Shown: positions 9,086 through 18,041, counted from the stretch's first letter. The stretch is DNA of 64,000 nucleotides from Natronorubrum halophilum (GCF_003670115.1 NZ_QQTY01000001.1:744001-808000), one strand, 5' to 3'. Numbers and translations are program-made. Notes: generated by a model from the letters alone, not told the origin.

Positions 9086-9264
9086 GAACGCGACTCGAAC
9101 GCGAGATCGATCACGTTTTTCGAATACGATCTTCTGCGACCCGCGAGTACGAGCGGGCCGCATCGGTCCCGAACACCGACGCCGCGGAATCAGTACCGTT
9201 TCTCGAGCCCCGCCAGACGATTGCAGGCACCACCGGCTTATCTCGAACTCGGATAGGATCGACC

Positions 9265-9915
9265 ATGTGTGCAACGTTTACGGACGACGAGGTCGACAAA
9301 GCCGTCGTGAACGACGCTGACGAGGAGATCGGCGTGGTCGCGTCGGTCGACGGCGATCTCGCCCACGTCAGGCCGAAATCGGGTGCCGTCGACTCGATCA
9401 AATCCTCGATCGGGTGGGACAGCGTGGCCGAAGAAACCCGCCCGATAAGCGGCGATTCCGTTCGCGAAATCACCGACGATGCGGTCCGACTCGAGGGGGA
9501 CCTGCCGACGGCCGGCGAGGAGACGCTCGAGGAAACGGACTCGATCCGCGAAAGCGGGGTCGACCGTGGTCTCGAGGCCGATCCGACCGAGCTGACGCGA
9601 CAGGAACCGGAGGCCGAGTTCGATCCCGGCGACACCAGTTCCCGGACCGGCACCGCCGTTGAACCGGACGACGAACACCGCTCGACCGACGCCGCTGTCG
9701 ACCTCGACGATGAACCGCGGCGGACGGACGCCACGGTCGACCCCGGCGAACAGCCCCGGCGGACGGACGCCGAGATGGATCCGGATGCGGTTCGCGACGC
9801 GGATCCGAGCGGCGGTGGGCCGACGACCGAAGGTGCGGAGCGATCGAATTTCGAGGACGGACCCGAAGCGCGGCGGATCGCTCGAGACGAGGAGTCGGAC
9901 GCCGGCGACCAGTGA
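9265..9915 (+). CDS. PRC-barrel-like protein with repetitive acidic tail
   Basis: This 216-residue paralogue of the preceding gene begins with MCATFTDDEVDKAV. It keeps the barrel (about 1-75, with SIKSSIGWDSV and SVREITDDAVRLEG) but replaces the membrane hairpin with a disordered acidic tail. The tail contains imperfect repeats of about 14-15 residues built on DDEPRRTDATVDP (about residues 130-175). The ATG at 9265 is preceded by TATA-like GGCTTATCTC about 25 nt upstream, supporting this start over the much longer open frame that begins at 8938. Function is unknown. Confidence 0.72.
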   Translation: MCATFTDDEVDKAVVNDADEEIGVVASVDGDLAHVRPKSGAVDSIKSSIGWDSVAEETRPISGDSVREITDDAVRLEGDLPTAGEETLEETDSIRESGVDRGLEADPTELTRQEPEAEFDPGDTSSRTGTAVEPDDEHRSTDAAVDLDDEPRRTDATVDPGEQPRRTDAEMDPDAVRDADPSGGGPTTEGAERSNFEDGPEARRIARDEESDAGDQ

Positions 9916-9997
9916 GACGCGGTCGCTCGAAGTGCGGTTGCGCCGCCGCTGTGTGTTCCGGCCCGAAAACTAAGTCGCACCTCGTGATACGACGGCT

Positions 9998-10795
9998 ATG
10001 GCTCGACGACGCGGTGACGGCGAACTCGAAGGTATCGACGTCGCTGGTCCGGAGGACGGCCAGTCGATCGTGTTTCTCCACGGCGCGATGTTCACGCGGG
10101 CGATGTGGCTCCCGCAGATGCACGGACTGTCCGACGAGTACCGGGTCGTGGCACCGGACCTGCCGGGACACGGCGTTCGGGCGGACGAGACGTTCCGAAT
10201 GGATCCCGCGATCGATCTGCTCGAGGCGGTGATCGAGCGCTACACGGGCGGAAGCGCAGTGTTGGTCGGGCTCTCGCTGGGCGGCTACGTTGCGACGGAG
10301 TACGCCTATCGCCACCCCGACGACATCGACGGCTTGGTACTGTCGGGGTGCAGTGCGAACCCGATCGGCGGGATGGAGACGCTCACTCGAGTCACCGGCG
10401 GGATATCCCGGGCCGCGACGAACCCCGATATCGGCGAGCGCGCCGTCGAACGGCTCGGCGAGCGATGGGTTCGCAACCGGGAGCTTCCCGAAGACGTCCA
10501 ACGAGCGATTCTCGATGGGGGAATCTATCCGAAACAGTTCGGGGACGCGGGACCCGACATCGCGGGCGAGGATTTCCGGGCGAAACTCTCGAGCTATCCC
10601 GGACCGACGCTCGTACTCAACGGCGAACGCGACAGGATCATGCGCCGCGGCGAGCGGGATCACGCGGCGGCGGCGCAGGACGGCCGTATCGAGGTGCTGG
10701 CGGACGTCGGCCACATCTGCAACCTCCACCGACCGGAGGCGTACACGTCCCGCGTTCGGAACTTCATGCACCAGCGGGTCGTCGCTCCGCAGTGA
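9998..10795 (+). CDS. alpha/beta-hydrolase fold protein
   Basis: This 265-residue hydrolase has the oxyanion motif FLHGAMF, the nucleophile elbow GLSLGG (Ser about residue 92), an Asp in LNGERDRIM and the catalytic His in DVGHICN, so the triad looks complete. It resembles esterase/carboxylesterase and BioH/EstB-like members, but the substrate cannot be predicted. It is monocistronic, with AACTAAGTC about 27 nt before the ATG as a likely TATA element. Confidence 0.87.
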   Translation: MARRRGDGELEGIDVAGPEDGQSIVFLHGAMFTRAMWLPQMHGLSDEYRVVAPDLPGHGVRADETFRMDPAIDLLEAVIERYTGGSAVLVGLSLGGYVATEYAYRHPDDIDGLVLSGCSANPIGGMETLTRVTGGISRAATNPDIGERAVERLGERWVRNRELPEDVQRAILDGGIYPKQFGDAGPDIAGEDFRAKLSSYPGPTLVLNGERDRIMRRGERDHAAAAQDGRIEVLADVGHICNLHRPEAYTSRVRNFMHQRVVAPQ

Positions 10796-10973
10796 GGCGA
10801 GGGAATTATCGTGACGCGAGCGGATCTGGAGGAAGCGGGGACCGCGAACGAGGGGCGGCCCTCGAGGCGCGATTCGAGAGACGACGCTCACAATCAGTAG
10901 CGAACTCGCCTCGCGCAAGGGGTGCCGGGAGGCGGAGACGGAACGGGTCCGAGGACGCGAGCGAACCGACGGT

Positions 10974-12290
10974 TCAGGAGCGCCGCTCGCCGATCGTATC
11001 GCGGACGCGGCCGGGAATCCCGAGTATCGAGACGCCGAAGCCGAACAGCACCATCAGCGCGTAGACGCCGAGCGTCGAGGTCCAGACGACGAACATCGCC
11101 AGGATGGCCCAGCCGCCCGAGAGGAAGTAAAACGCCGCGACGGACATCGCCGTCCCGTACAGCAAGACGAGGTACGGTCCCCAGTCGCGGGCGTGGCCGC
11201 GCCGAAATCGGCGGCGGACGTAGCGTTTGAGTTCGCTCTCGAGGGACTCCTTTCTGACGGTCCGACTCTCGACGTCGTCCTCGAACGACTCCACGCGGTC
11301 GCGCAGGCGTTCGATCTCCTCCCGGAGGGCTTCGGGGTCATCGGATCGGTCTCGAGTCCGGGCGCTCCGGCGGGCGCTCGTTCCCGTATCCGCCGTTTGC
11401 GTACCCGTCCCTGTTTGGTCCTCCGTCGCCCCCTCGTCGGCACCCGTGGCGTCGTCGGTCATCGCTTCTAGCGAAAACTGTCGAGCGCCGGGACTTTGTA
11501 GCTGCCGATCCGCTTCACGGTCGGCGAGGACGGCGTTGAGGACCGCGCCGAAGACGAGGATGATCGCGCCGATGTACAGCCAGATGAGTACGAGGAAGAC
11601 GGCCCCGAGAGCGCCGTAGAGGGTGTAATCTCCCGCAAATCTGGTGTACAGCGAGAACGCTCGACTCAGCGCGAACCAGCCGACGGCGGCCACGACCGTC
11701 CCTGGAACGGCCTCCTGTAAGCCGACGTTCGCGTTCGGGAAGACGACGTATAGCGGCAGGAACGTGGCGATCAACCCCAACACGATCAGCGGCGGGCCGA
11801 AGACGGACGCGCCGACGAACGGCGCGGTCTGGATCAGGAACTCGAGGATGGCGACGAGCGTGAGGCCGATCGAGATCGCGATGGAGACGACCATCGCGTC
11901 CCAGAACGTATCGAGCAGCGACTTCGACGCTGCGGTGCCGTACACCTGGGAAAACGCTCGGTCGAGACCGCGAAGGACTCGACTCGAGCCCCACAGCAGA
12001 CCGAGCGCGCCGACGACGGTCGCGCTCTGTCGCCCGGTGTCGTCGAGGACCGTTTCCGCGAGGACGTCCTGGGCCGACGGCGTGAGCACGTCGCTGGCCG
12101 CGGCCGTCAGCTGATCCGCGAGCGCCTCCCCGCCGAGAGAGGCTGTGATTCCCAGCGCGAGCAACATCAGCGGGACGAGCGAGATGAAGCCGTAGAAGGC
12201 GACCCCGGCCGCCAGGAGCGTCAACTGTTCACTGCGGGCGAGTCCGACGGCCTTGACCGCGAGCTCGAGGCCCCGTCTCTGGTCGATCAC
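10974..12290 (-). CDS. YihY/BrkB family membrane protein
   Basis: This roughly 438-residue protein carries a YihY/virulence-factor BrkB domain (residues about 5-275) with about six transmembrane helices and the conserved LLAAGVAFYGFISLVPLMLL and LIWLYIGAIILVFGAVLN segments. A Thr/Gly/Asp-rich linker and a coiled-coil (EALREEIERLRDRVESFED) then lead into two further C-terminal transmembrane helices. That C-terminal extension is unusual for the family. I use GTG at 12290; the open frame continues 43 codons further upstream but that part is Arg/Pro-rich and untypical. The family's molecular role is unresolved despite its old label as ribonuclease BN. Confidence 0.84.
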   Translation of the reverse strand: MIDQRRGLELAVKAVGLARSEQLTLLAAGVAFYGFISLVPLMLLALGITASLGGEALADQLTAAASDVLTPSAQDVLAETVLDDTGRQSATVVGALGLLWGSSRVLRGLDRAFSQVYGTAASKSLLDTFWDAMVVSIAISIGLTLVAILEFLIQTAPFVGASVFGPPLIVLGLIATFLPLYVVFPNANVGLQEAVPGTVVAAVGWFALSRAFSLYTRFAGDYTLYGALGAVFLVLIWLYIGAIILVFGAVLNAVLADREADRQLQSPGARQFSLEAMTDDATGADEGATEDQTGTGTQTADTGTSARRSARTRDRSDDPEALREEIERLRDRVESFEDDVESRTVRKESLESELKRYVRRRFRRGHARDWGPYLVLLYGTAMSVAAFYFLSGGWAILAMFVVWTSTLGVYALMVLFGFGVSILGIPGRVRDTIGERRS

Positions 12291-12605
12291 GTGTCGTCCG
12301 TGTCGGGGGCCAGCACAATATGTGATCGTGTGGCACAGGCCTGCAGTTCGGGGGCCGGCGATACGGGCGACGGGAGCTGATCGAACCGTGCGTACCGCGA
12401 ACGGAACGGGTGCATGCATAACAGGAAGCCGAGTACCCCTATCAGTATTCGACGGATAGTCGCACGTGCGAACGCCCTCGTTTGGCTGTAGCTTGTCGTT
12501 TCCGCCGTCGAACGCCGTGGTCGTTGACTGCTGTCTTACTGGTATCGCGCGCGAAGAGTGCTCGCAAACCGAAGTCGGTTTTTTCTGTCACGCCGTCCTC
12601 TCTAC

Positions 12606-12809
12606 ATGGAACAACGACGGTGTCCCGACTGCGGCGTGACGATGGAACCGGTTCCCGTCCGTGACGGCGAGAGCATGCGCCTCTCTATCGCGACCGGGAG
12701 CCGTGACGGACTCCTCGGGAAACTCGGCCTGAAAAACAGGGCCACCCTGCAGGGCGTCTGTTGTCCCGAGTGTCGACTCGTGAGGTTGTACGCAAGCGAC
12801 GAGGAGTGA
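12606..12809 (+). CDS. small zinc-ribbon protein
   Basis: This 67-residue protein has two CxxC knuckles, CPDCG near the N-terminus and CCPECR near the C-terminus, framing a domain of about 45 residues, so it probably binds one zinc. The ATG at 12606 removes a 16-residue upstream extension. It may be a nucleic-acid or protein-binding accessory factor; no specific family is recognised. It faces the convergent trm1 gene. Confidence 0.7.
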   Translation: MEQRRCPDCGVTMEPVPVRDGESMRLSIATGSRDGLLGKLGLKNRATLQGVCCPECRLVRLYASDEE

Positions 12810-12910
12810 CCAACCGCCCGAGTCACCGATACCGCCCGCGTCGAGAGCGATCGGATGATATCGACGTCGATCGAACGATATCGAGGGTGAGTAGACGATC
12901 TGGAGAGGGA

Positions 12911-14029
12911 TCAGACGAGGTTATCTTCGGTCGCCGCGCGAATCTCGCCGACGCTGGCGTCCGATTTGAACGTCGTGCCTCCGTAGTGGGATTCCGACGC
13001 GTCGTACCCCGCCGCCCGAAGGTCGGCGAGGAACTCGTCCATCGCGTTCGCGGGCAGCCCCCAGTTCTTACACAGTTTGTGCTGGTCGTAGTACATCGGT
13101 TCGTCGAGTTCGGCCGCGATCGTCTCGAGGAGTTCTCGCGCCTTCGGGGCCGTTCCGAACGTATACGGAATCTCCTCGCGGACCGCGGCGACGAACTCGC
13201 GGTCGCGGTACGGGCCGAGCCACACCGGCCCGGCGACGAGGAGTCGCTCGCTCCCGCAGTTCGGGCAGACGTCGAGGGGATCCGCGACGAGACCGAACTC
13301 GGTCTCGCGGTGGAGACAGTCCTCGCAGTGAGAGAGGTGGCCGAGTTGCTCGAGCGAGGCGTCGGCTGCCGTGGCTTTGCGGTCGAGTTCGAGGTAGGTC
13401 CGAACGTAGTGACTCGTCGCGTGGGTGAGGATCGGTTCGATGCCGACGTCGAAGCGAGCGGCGCTGCGGGCGAGTGCGGAGAGCAGGATTCGCACGCCCA
13501 TCTCCGTGTGATACTCGGTGTTCTGGGGATGCGCCCCGTAGGAGCGGACGCCGCTGTTGAAGTGTGCACCACAGAGCGGCGCGGTGTCGGTCGCCGTCAC
13601 GCAGACCAGGTCGCGACAGCGCGAGAACGCCGCGTCGGCGAAGGGCATCGGCGTTCCGTAGGGGTCGAGGTCGATCACGTCGAACATGTTCTCGTGCATG
13701 AGCGCGTTGACGTTCCGGTGTTCGACCGACGCGTTCTCGATGCCGTTTCGCTCGAGGTTCCGGCGCGCGAGGTCGACCGCTTCCTCGTTGACGTCACAGC
13801 AGGTCACCCGCCAGTCGTCGGCGGCCGCGCGGACGCCGCGGATACCGCTGGCCGCCATCGCGTCGAGGTACGATCCGGCGCGGCCCTCGCACTTTCGGAA
13901 CGCACGCAGCGTTGCGATCGTCAGATCCCGATTCAACTCCTGTCGCGGATTGTAGAAAACGGATTCCTCGATACCTTCCGTCTGCTCGCCGGGGACCTCG
14001 AGTTCGACCCCGCCCTCGGTGACGCGCAT
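12911..14029 (-). CDS. trm1: tRNA (guanine(26)-N2)-dimethyltransferase
   Basis: This 372-residue enzyme transfers one or two methyl groups from S-adenosylmethionine to guanine 26 of tRNA. Family hallmarks are VFYNPRQELNRDLTI near residue 26, the SAM-binding stretch YLDAMAASGIRG, the acidic VIDLDPYGTP motif and a zinc-binding CEDC...CPNCG in the C-terminal half. Length is normal for archaeal Trm1. It stands alone, transcribed convergently with the zinc-ribbon gene. Confidence 0.95.
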   Translation of the reverse strand: MRVTEGGVELEVPGEQTEGIEESVFYNPRQELNRDLTIATLRAFRKCEGRAGSYLDAMAASGIRGVRAAADDWRVTCCDVNEEAVDLARRNLERNGIENASVEHRNVNALMHENMFDVIDLDPYGTPMPFADAAFSRCRDLVCVTATDTAPLCGAHFNSGVRSYGAHPQNTEYHTEMGVRILLSALARSAARFDVGIEPILTHATSHYVRTYLELDRKATAADASLEQLGHLSHCEDCLHRETEFGLVADPLDVCPNCGSERLLVAGPVWLGPYRDREFVAAVREEIPYTFGTAPKARELLETIAAELDEPMYYDQHKLCKNWGLPANAMDEFLADLRAAGYDASESHYGGTTFKSDASVGEIRAATEDNLV

Positions 14030-14326
14030 ACCTGCTGTCGGCGGGCGACCGCGAAAAACGGCGTGGTCTCCGACGACGGCGGCGGTGTCCTCGCCGTCGA
14101 ACAGCAGTCGGTGAACGCGGTAGCGGTCACCGGCCGCTCGGCTCGAGGAGCCGTTTCCTCCCGCGATCCCGCACTGTTTCTGCGATGATCCCCCTATTTC
14201 GAGAATTTGTGAGACGTTCGTCCAGCAGTACTGGGAAGAACGATGATGAATGATGTGAAATCACGCCTATATCGACCCGTTCGTGAGGAACTCTTATGTA
14301 GTCGCCGTCCCGTATAGTAGCTATCG

Positions 14327-14413
14327 ATGGATTGGGAACCCTTGACACGCGACGATTTCCGAACGCTCGGCCGCTGGAACGCACCGGATTTGACGGGGCG
14401 GATTGCCCCGTGA
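14327..14413 (+). CDS. 28-codon ORF coupled to the amidotransferase gene
   Basis: An ATG at 14327 starts a 28-residue ORF (core MDWEPLTRDDFRTLGRW) whose TGA overlaps the GTG start of the amidotransferase gene in GTGA at 14410-14413. A TATA-like TCTTATGTAG (14292-14301) is about 30 nt upstream, which would place a leaderless 5' end at this ATG. The acidic, aromatic composition looks like real coding sequence. It could be a conserved leader peptide or a small partner protein. The frame was too short for routine ORF listing. Confidence 0.45.
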   Translation: MDWEPLTRDDFRTLGRWNAPDLTGRIAP

Positions 14414-15258
14414 CCGAACCGTCAACTACCGACCGCGACGGGAGCGACGAGGGATCCGATCAGTTGCGGATCGCGCTGTTGAACGCGGCGCACGAACGCG
14501 ACACCACCCGGGAAAACTTCGAACGAGAGCTCGAGGCCGAATTCGTCGAATTTCACTGCCCGTCGAACGAACTCCCCGAGACGTTCGAGTTCGACGCCTG
14601 CGTCGTCACCGGCTCGAGCGCCTCCGTCTACTGGGACGAAGCGTGGATCGGCGCGCTGAAAGCGTGGGTCGGCGAGGCCGTGGAGGCCGGGTTGCCGTTT
14701 CTAGGCGTCTGTTACGGTCACCAGCTCCTCGCGGACGTACTCGGCGGTCGCGTCGAGGACATGGGCGAGTACGAGATCGGCTACCGGACCGTCGAACACG
14801 ACGGCGCGAACCGGCTGTTGACGGGCGTCGACGATCGGTTCACCGCCTTCACGACGCACTCGGACCGCGTGGCCGAAGCGCCGCCGGGAGCGACGGTGTT
14901 CGCCAGAAACGAGTACGGAATCCACGGCTTCCAGCGGGAGCGCGTCTTCGCCGTCCAATTTCACCCCGAGTACGACGCGACGACGGCGGAGCGAGTCACG
15001 GCCGGGAAAGACGGCGAACTCGAGGCGGCGCGGATTCGGGCCGTCCTCGAGGGAATCGACGCCGAGAGCTACGAGGCCGCCTGTGAGGCCAAACGGTTGT
15101 TCGACAACTTCACCGAGTTCGTCCAGGAGAAACGAAACGTTCGTCTCGAGGCCACGGACGCTGCCGGTGCCGCCGTCGGCCCCGACGTCAGCGCTGGTGC
15201 CGACGCCGTCGCGACGGAGCGCCTCGAATCGCCGGTCGACTCGAGTACGTCGTCCTGA
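14410..15258 (+). CDS. class-I glutamine amidotransferase-like protein
   Basis: This 282-residue protein has a class-I glutamine amidotransferase domain with nucleophile elbow GVCYGHQ and the His-Glu pair in QFHPEYD, so the triad is intact. Such stand-alone domains resemble the GMP-synthase glutaminase subunit and YfeJ-like proteins; no synthetase partner is adjacent. I choose GTG 14410 because it is translationally coupled to the preceding small ORF; an in-frame TTG lies 26 codons upstream. A low-complexity Ala/Asp/Ser tail of about 40 residues ends the protein. Confidence 0.82.
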   Translation: MTEPSTTDRDGSDEGSDQLRIALLNAAHERDTTRENFERELEAEFVEFHCPSNELPETFEFDACVVTGSSASVYWDEAWIGALKAWVGEAVEAGLPFLGVCYGHQLLADVLGGRVEDMGEYEIGYRTVEHDGANRLLTGVDDRFTAFTTHSDRVAEAPPGATVFARNEYGIHGFQRERVFAVQFHPEYDATTAERVTAGKDGELEAARIRAVLEGIDAESYEAACEAKRLFDNFTEFVQEKRNVRLEATDAAGAAVGPDVSAGADAVATERLESPVDSSTSS

Positions 15259-15413
15259 ATCGTCGCGCCCCAATCCAGCGTGCGATACGGTCGTCCGTCC
15301 TGCGACCATACAGCGACGTCGGGTACGCGAAGTCGGTAGCCGTTCAGCGCGGCCGATCAGTCACGAACCCGAGTATTCGAGCAAACCAAACCGATTTCAC
15401 AGTCCAGTACGGA

Positions 15414-15779
15414 GTGACCGACGTGAGCGAACGGACCCCCGTCGAGCGATGGCAGGCCCAACTCGAGGAAGCGGGCGAACTCACGCCCGAACTCGTCGGG
15501 CAGATCTCCCGCGTCCACGGCGACCGCGGGGTCCGTGCGATCGAAGCCGTCGGCGAGAACCGGGTGAAAACCTACCGCGACTTTACGATCGTCGTCGGCT
15601 ACGACGACGAGTACATCGTCGAGGACGGCGGCTGTACGTGCAAGGACAGCGAGTACAACCTCGATGCTGACGATCCGACCGATCGCTGTTGGCACGTCCT
15701 CGCCGTCGAGATAGCCCGCCGAGTGGGACACGTCGACTACCACGATATGTGGTACTCGGAGGTCCGGGAACTGCTCTGA
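15414..15779 (+). CDS. SWIM zinc-finger protein
   Basis: This 121-residue protein contains a SWIM-type zinc finger with ligands in GGCTCKD and, after an acidic insert, DRCWHVL (CxC...CxH). In archaea such small SWIM proteins are linked to DNA recombination or repair partners. It starts with GTG at 15414. The gene runs convergently into orc1/cdc6 with about 50 nt between stops. Confidence 0.8.
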   Translation: MTDVSERTPVERWQAQLEEAGELTPELVGQISRVHGDRGVRAIEAVGENRVKTYRDFTIVVGYDDEYIVEDGGCTCKDSEYNLDADDPTDRCWHVLAVEIARRVGHVDYHDMWYSEVRELL

Positions 15780-15831
15780 GATCGCCGCACTGTCACCTCG
15801 AACCGAATCGAAAATAAACGGCCGGTGTTCG

Positions 15832-17031
15832 TTAATCGGACTCGTTACAGGCCGCGATAATGACCTCCGAGTCGTCGATCAACCGGTTTTCCATGTAGTT
15901 GCCCTTCCCCTTACCGGCCCACTTGCGCTCCTGTTCGATGATCGAGAGGAACTCGAGTTCCGAGAGAATGTCCCGGACGCGGCGGAGCTTCAGGTGTTCG
16001 GACTGGTCGCGATCACAGAGGCGTTTGTAGAGTTCGTACACCTCGTTCGTCCGTACGGGGGCGTCGTCGCCTTCCTTTTGCTGGGTGAGCAGTGCCATCG
16101 CCTCGAGGACCAGTTTCGCGTGGCTGGGGCTCTTGGAGATGAGTTCGGCGAGGCGGCTGGTTTCCTCGCGTTCGTGGGCTTGATCGACACAGGACTCCGT
16201 GACTGAGCCGTGATCGTTCTCCTCGGCGATCTCGCCGGCAAAGCGGAGAATGTCGATCGCCTTCCGCGCGTCGCCGTGTTCGCGGGCCGCGAGGGCGGCC
16301 ACGCGCGGCACGACGCTGTCCTCGAGGACGCCCTCGTGGAACGCGTCCGAGCGCGAGCGCAGGATCTCTCGGATCTGGTTCGCGTCGTACGGCGAGAAGA
16401 CGTACTCGCGTTCGCAGAGGCTCGATTTGATGCGCTCGTCCAGCGAGTCCTTGTACCGAACCTTGTTCGAGATGCCGATGACGCCGACCGTGCTCTCGGT
16501 GAGTTTGCCGGACTCGACCGCCCTCGAGAGCTGCATCAGGATATCGTCGTCTTCGATCTTGTCCACTTCGTCGAGGATGATCAACGCGACGTCGTAGCGA
16601 GTGTCGACGATGCGCCACAGTCGACGGTAGTACTCGGACGTGCTCAACCCCGAGTGGGGGATCGAAATCTCCGTTTCGTCCTGCTCGTTGAGCTGGTGGC
16701 CGGTCGACTGAACGGCCTGCGTTTCCGTCGATTCCTGCAGGCAGTCGACGTAGGCGACGCCGATCGAAATATCGTTTCCCTTGGCCCGCTCGACGGCCTG
16801 ATTCGTGATGAACTTCGAACAGAGCGACTTGCCCGTTCCCGTCTTTCCGTAGACGAGCACGTTGTTCGGCGTATTGCCTCGAGTCGCCGGTTTGATCGCG
16901 TTCGCGAGGTTCATCAGTTCGTCTTCGCGACCGATGATTCGGTCGCCGTCGGGAAGGTGTGAGACTTGCAGGAGCTCTTTGTTCTGGAAGATCTCGTTTT
17001 CGCTCCCGAAGTAGTCCGTGGAATCCGACAT
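15832..17031 (-). CDS. Orc1/Cdc6 replication initiator
   Basis: This 399-residue AAA+ ATPase recognises replication origins. It has Walker A GKTGTGKS (residues 62-69), Walker B VALIILDEVDKIED near residue 150, sensor and arginine-finger regions in GVIGISNK and DERIKSSL, and a C-terminal winged helix in the last 90 residues for DNA binding. Haloarchaea carry many orc1/cdc6 paralogues, each often next to its own origin, and this gene is immediately beside the repeat-rich intergenic region at 17032-18041. Number within the family cannot be assigned from sequence alone, so no numbered symbol is given. Confidence 0.94.
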   Translation of the reverse strand: MSDSTDYFGSENEIFQNKELLQVSHLPDGDRIIGREDELMNLANAIKPATRGNTPNNVLVYGKTGTGKSLCSKFITNQAVERAKGNDISIGVAYVDCLQESTETQAVQSTGHQLNEQDETEISIPHSGLSTSEYYRRLWRIVDTRYDVALIILDEVDKIEDDDILMQLSRAVESGKLTESTVGVIGISNKVRYKDSLDERIKSSLCEREYVFSPYDANQIREILRSRSDAFHEGVLEDSVVPRVAALAAREHGDARKAIDILRFAGEIAEENDHGSVTESCVDQAHEREETSRLAELISKSPSHAKLVLEAMALLTQQKEGDDAPVRTNEVYELYKRLCDRDQSEHLKLRRVRDILSELEFLSIIEQERKWAGKGKGNYMENRLIDDSEVIIAACNESD

Positions 17032-17082
17032 TCAGTTATCGGAGATATCACCCGCCCCGTTCTTAAACGTTCGGAGCCTGGT

Positions 17083-17585
17083 TGCCGCTGTATATGCACA
17101 AATTTTGAGATAGAGTGGCTGAGGACTGGGAGCTACACCCCTCGGTGCCGCTGTATAGTCTCGATTTAACCCCGGAGTTCCGCTGTATAGACGGATCGGA
17201 CCCCCGAATGCCGCTGTATAGCGAGAGTCGCGTTCGGACCGCCTGCGGACTGACGGGCGCACGGTTTGCCGTCGAACGCGATGATTTGCGGTCGGACGTA
17301 ACCGGCTTTCAGTTTCGGTCGAACCGAAGAGTCCCCCTCCGGGGTTTCGCCCGGCAATACGATCGAGGTGAACGACGCGGAATTCCGTTGCGCCTCGAGC
17401 GAAGTACCCCCGAGTGCCGCTGTATAGTCCCGTTCCCTGGGAGGGAACCGGACGTGCTCCCGCCTCGATAATACCGTAGTTCCGCTGTATGGATTCAAAA
17501 GGGTTTCTATAGGGGGTAAGTCGACCGTTTTACACCCCTCGGTGCCGCTGTATGTGGGGACACAGACCCCGTGTTGCCGCTGTAA
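17083..17585 (+). repeat. direct array of origin recognition box-like repeats
   Basis: Eight same-orientation copies share the core CCGCTGTATA/G and usually an upstream ACCCC separated by 5-8 bases. The fullest copies are at 17134-17158, 17169-17190, 17200-17221, 17406-17427 and 17531-17554; weaker ones are at 17083-17094, 17473-17491 and 17566-17585. The copy at 17531-17554 is identical over 23 bp to the inverted distal copy at 18006-18028. These are probable binding sites of the adjacent initiator. Confidence 0.85.
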
Positions 17586-17927
17586 CGATGTGTGGGTGCG
17601 TGGGCACCCGAAACGGTGGTCGGCGGCAAATGACCGACGGCAAACAGTACGGAAACGCTTCGCGAGGACGAGCTATGGAACCTGGTGAGCGACAGCGCAA
17701 GAGCGGACGAGGAACCAGAACCACAGGAGCGAACGAACAGACGGGACAAGTAGATCGAAGAACGAATTGGCCGGAAACGGACAGGAACGATGGTCGAAGC
17801 CGACTCGAGAAGCGGCGGCACGTTCGATACCGACCGAACGAGATCGCGTTCGATACGCTCAATGGACGATTACACAGAAGTGATATTTAAGCGTGTAGAT
17901 TTGCCCCGTCCCGATCGCTTTCGTCAC

Positions 17928-17971
17928 TCCTCGTTTGAAACAGGTTGGATCCTCATTTGAAACGGGTTCGG
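17928..17971. repeat. tandem 22-bp repeat in the origin region
   Basis: Two head-to-tail 22-bp units, 17928-17949 and 17950-17971, differ at four positions and share TCCTC and TTTGAAAC. They lie between the direct repeat array and the inverted distal copy and differ in sequence from both, so they may bind another factor or mark the unwinding side. Confidence 0.7.
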
Positions 17972-18005
17972 TCGAATTCTCGGGCAACGGACGCTCTTTC
18001 AGCCC

Positions 18006-18028
18006 CATACAGCGGCACCGAGGGGTGT
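18006..18028 (-). repeat. inverted distal origin repeat
   Basis: This 23-bp copy is the exact reverse complement of the repeat at 17532-17554. It closes the intergenic region on the hisH side, giving the inverted arrangement typical of archaeal origins in which recognition boxes flank an unwinding region. Confidence 0.85.
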
Positions 18029-18041
18029 CTCTCCACTGCGG

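Larger units (their letters stand above)
17032..18041. other. oriC: predicted replication origin
   Basis: This 1010-bp intergenic region lies upstream of orc1/cdc6 and contains nine copies of a motif ending in CCGCTGTATAG or a close variant. Eight direct copies end near 17094, 17158, 17190, 17221, 17427, 17491, 17554 and 17585, and one inverted copy is at 18006-18028. Most are preceded by an ACCCC-type G/C-rich block, the layout of origin recognition boxes. A/T-rich stretches at about 17490-17515 and 17878-17905 could unwind. No convincing gene lies inside; the longest frame (17552-17890) is Arg-rich. Origin activity is inference from this context. Confidence 0.75.

Noticed and set aside
17552-17890. 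112-codon plus-strand frame inside the origin region
   Set aside because: It overlaps origin repeats, is Arg/Gly-rich, lacks the acidic bias of local proteins and has no recognisable domain.
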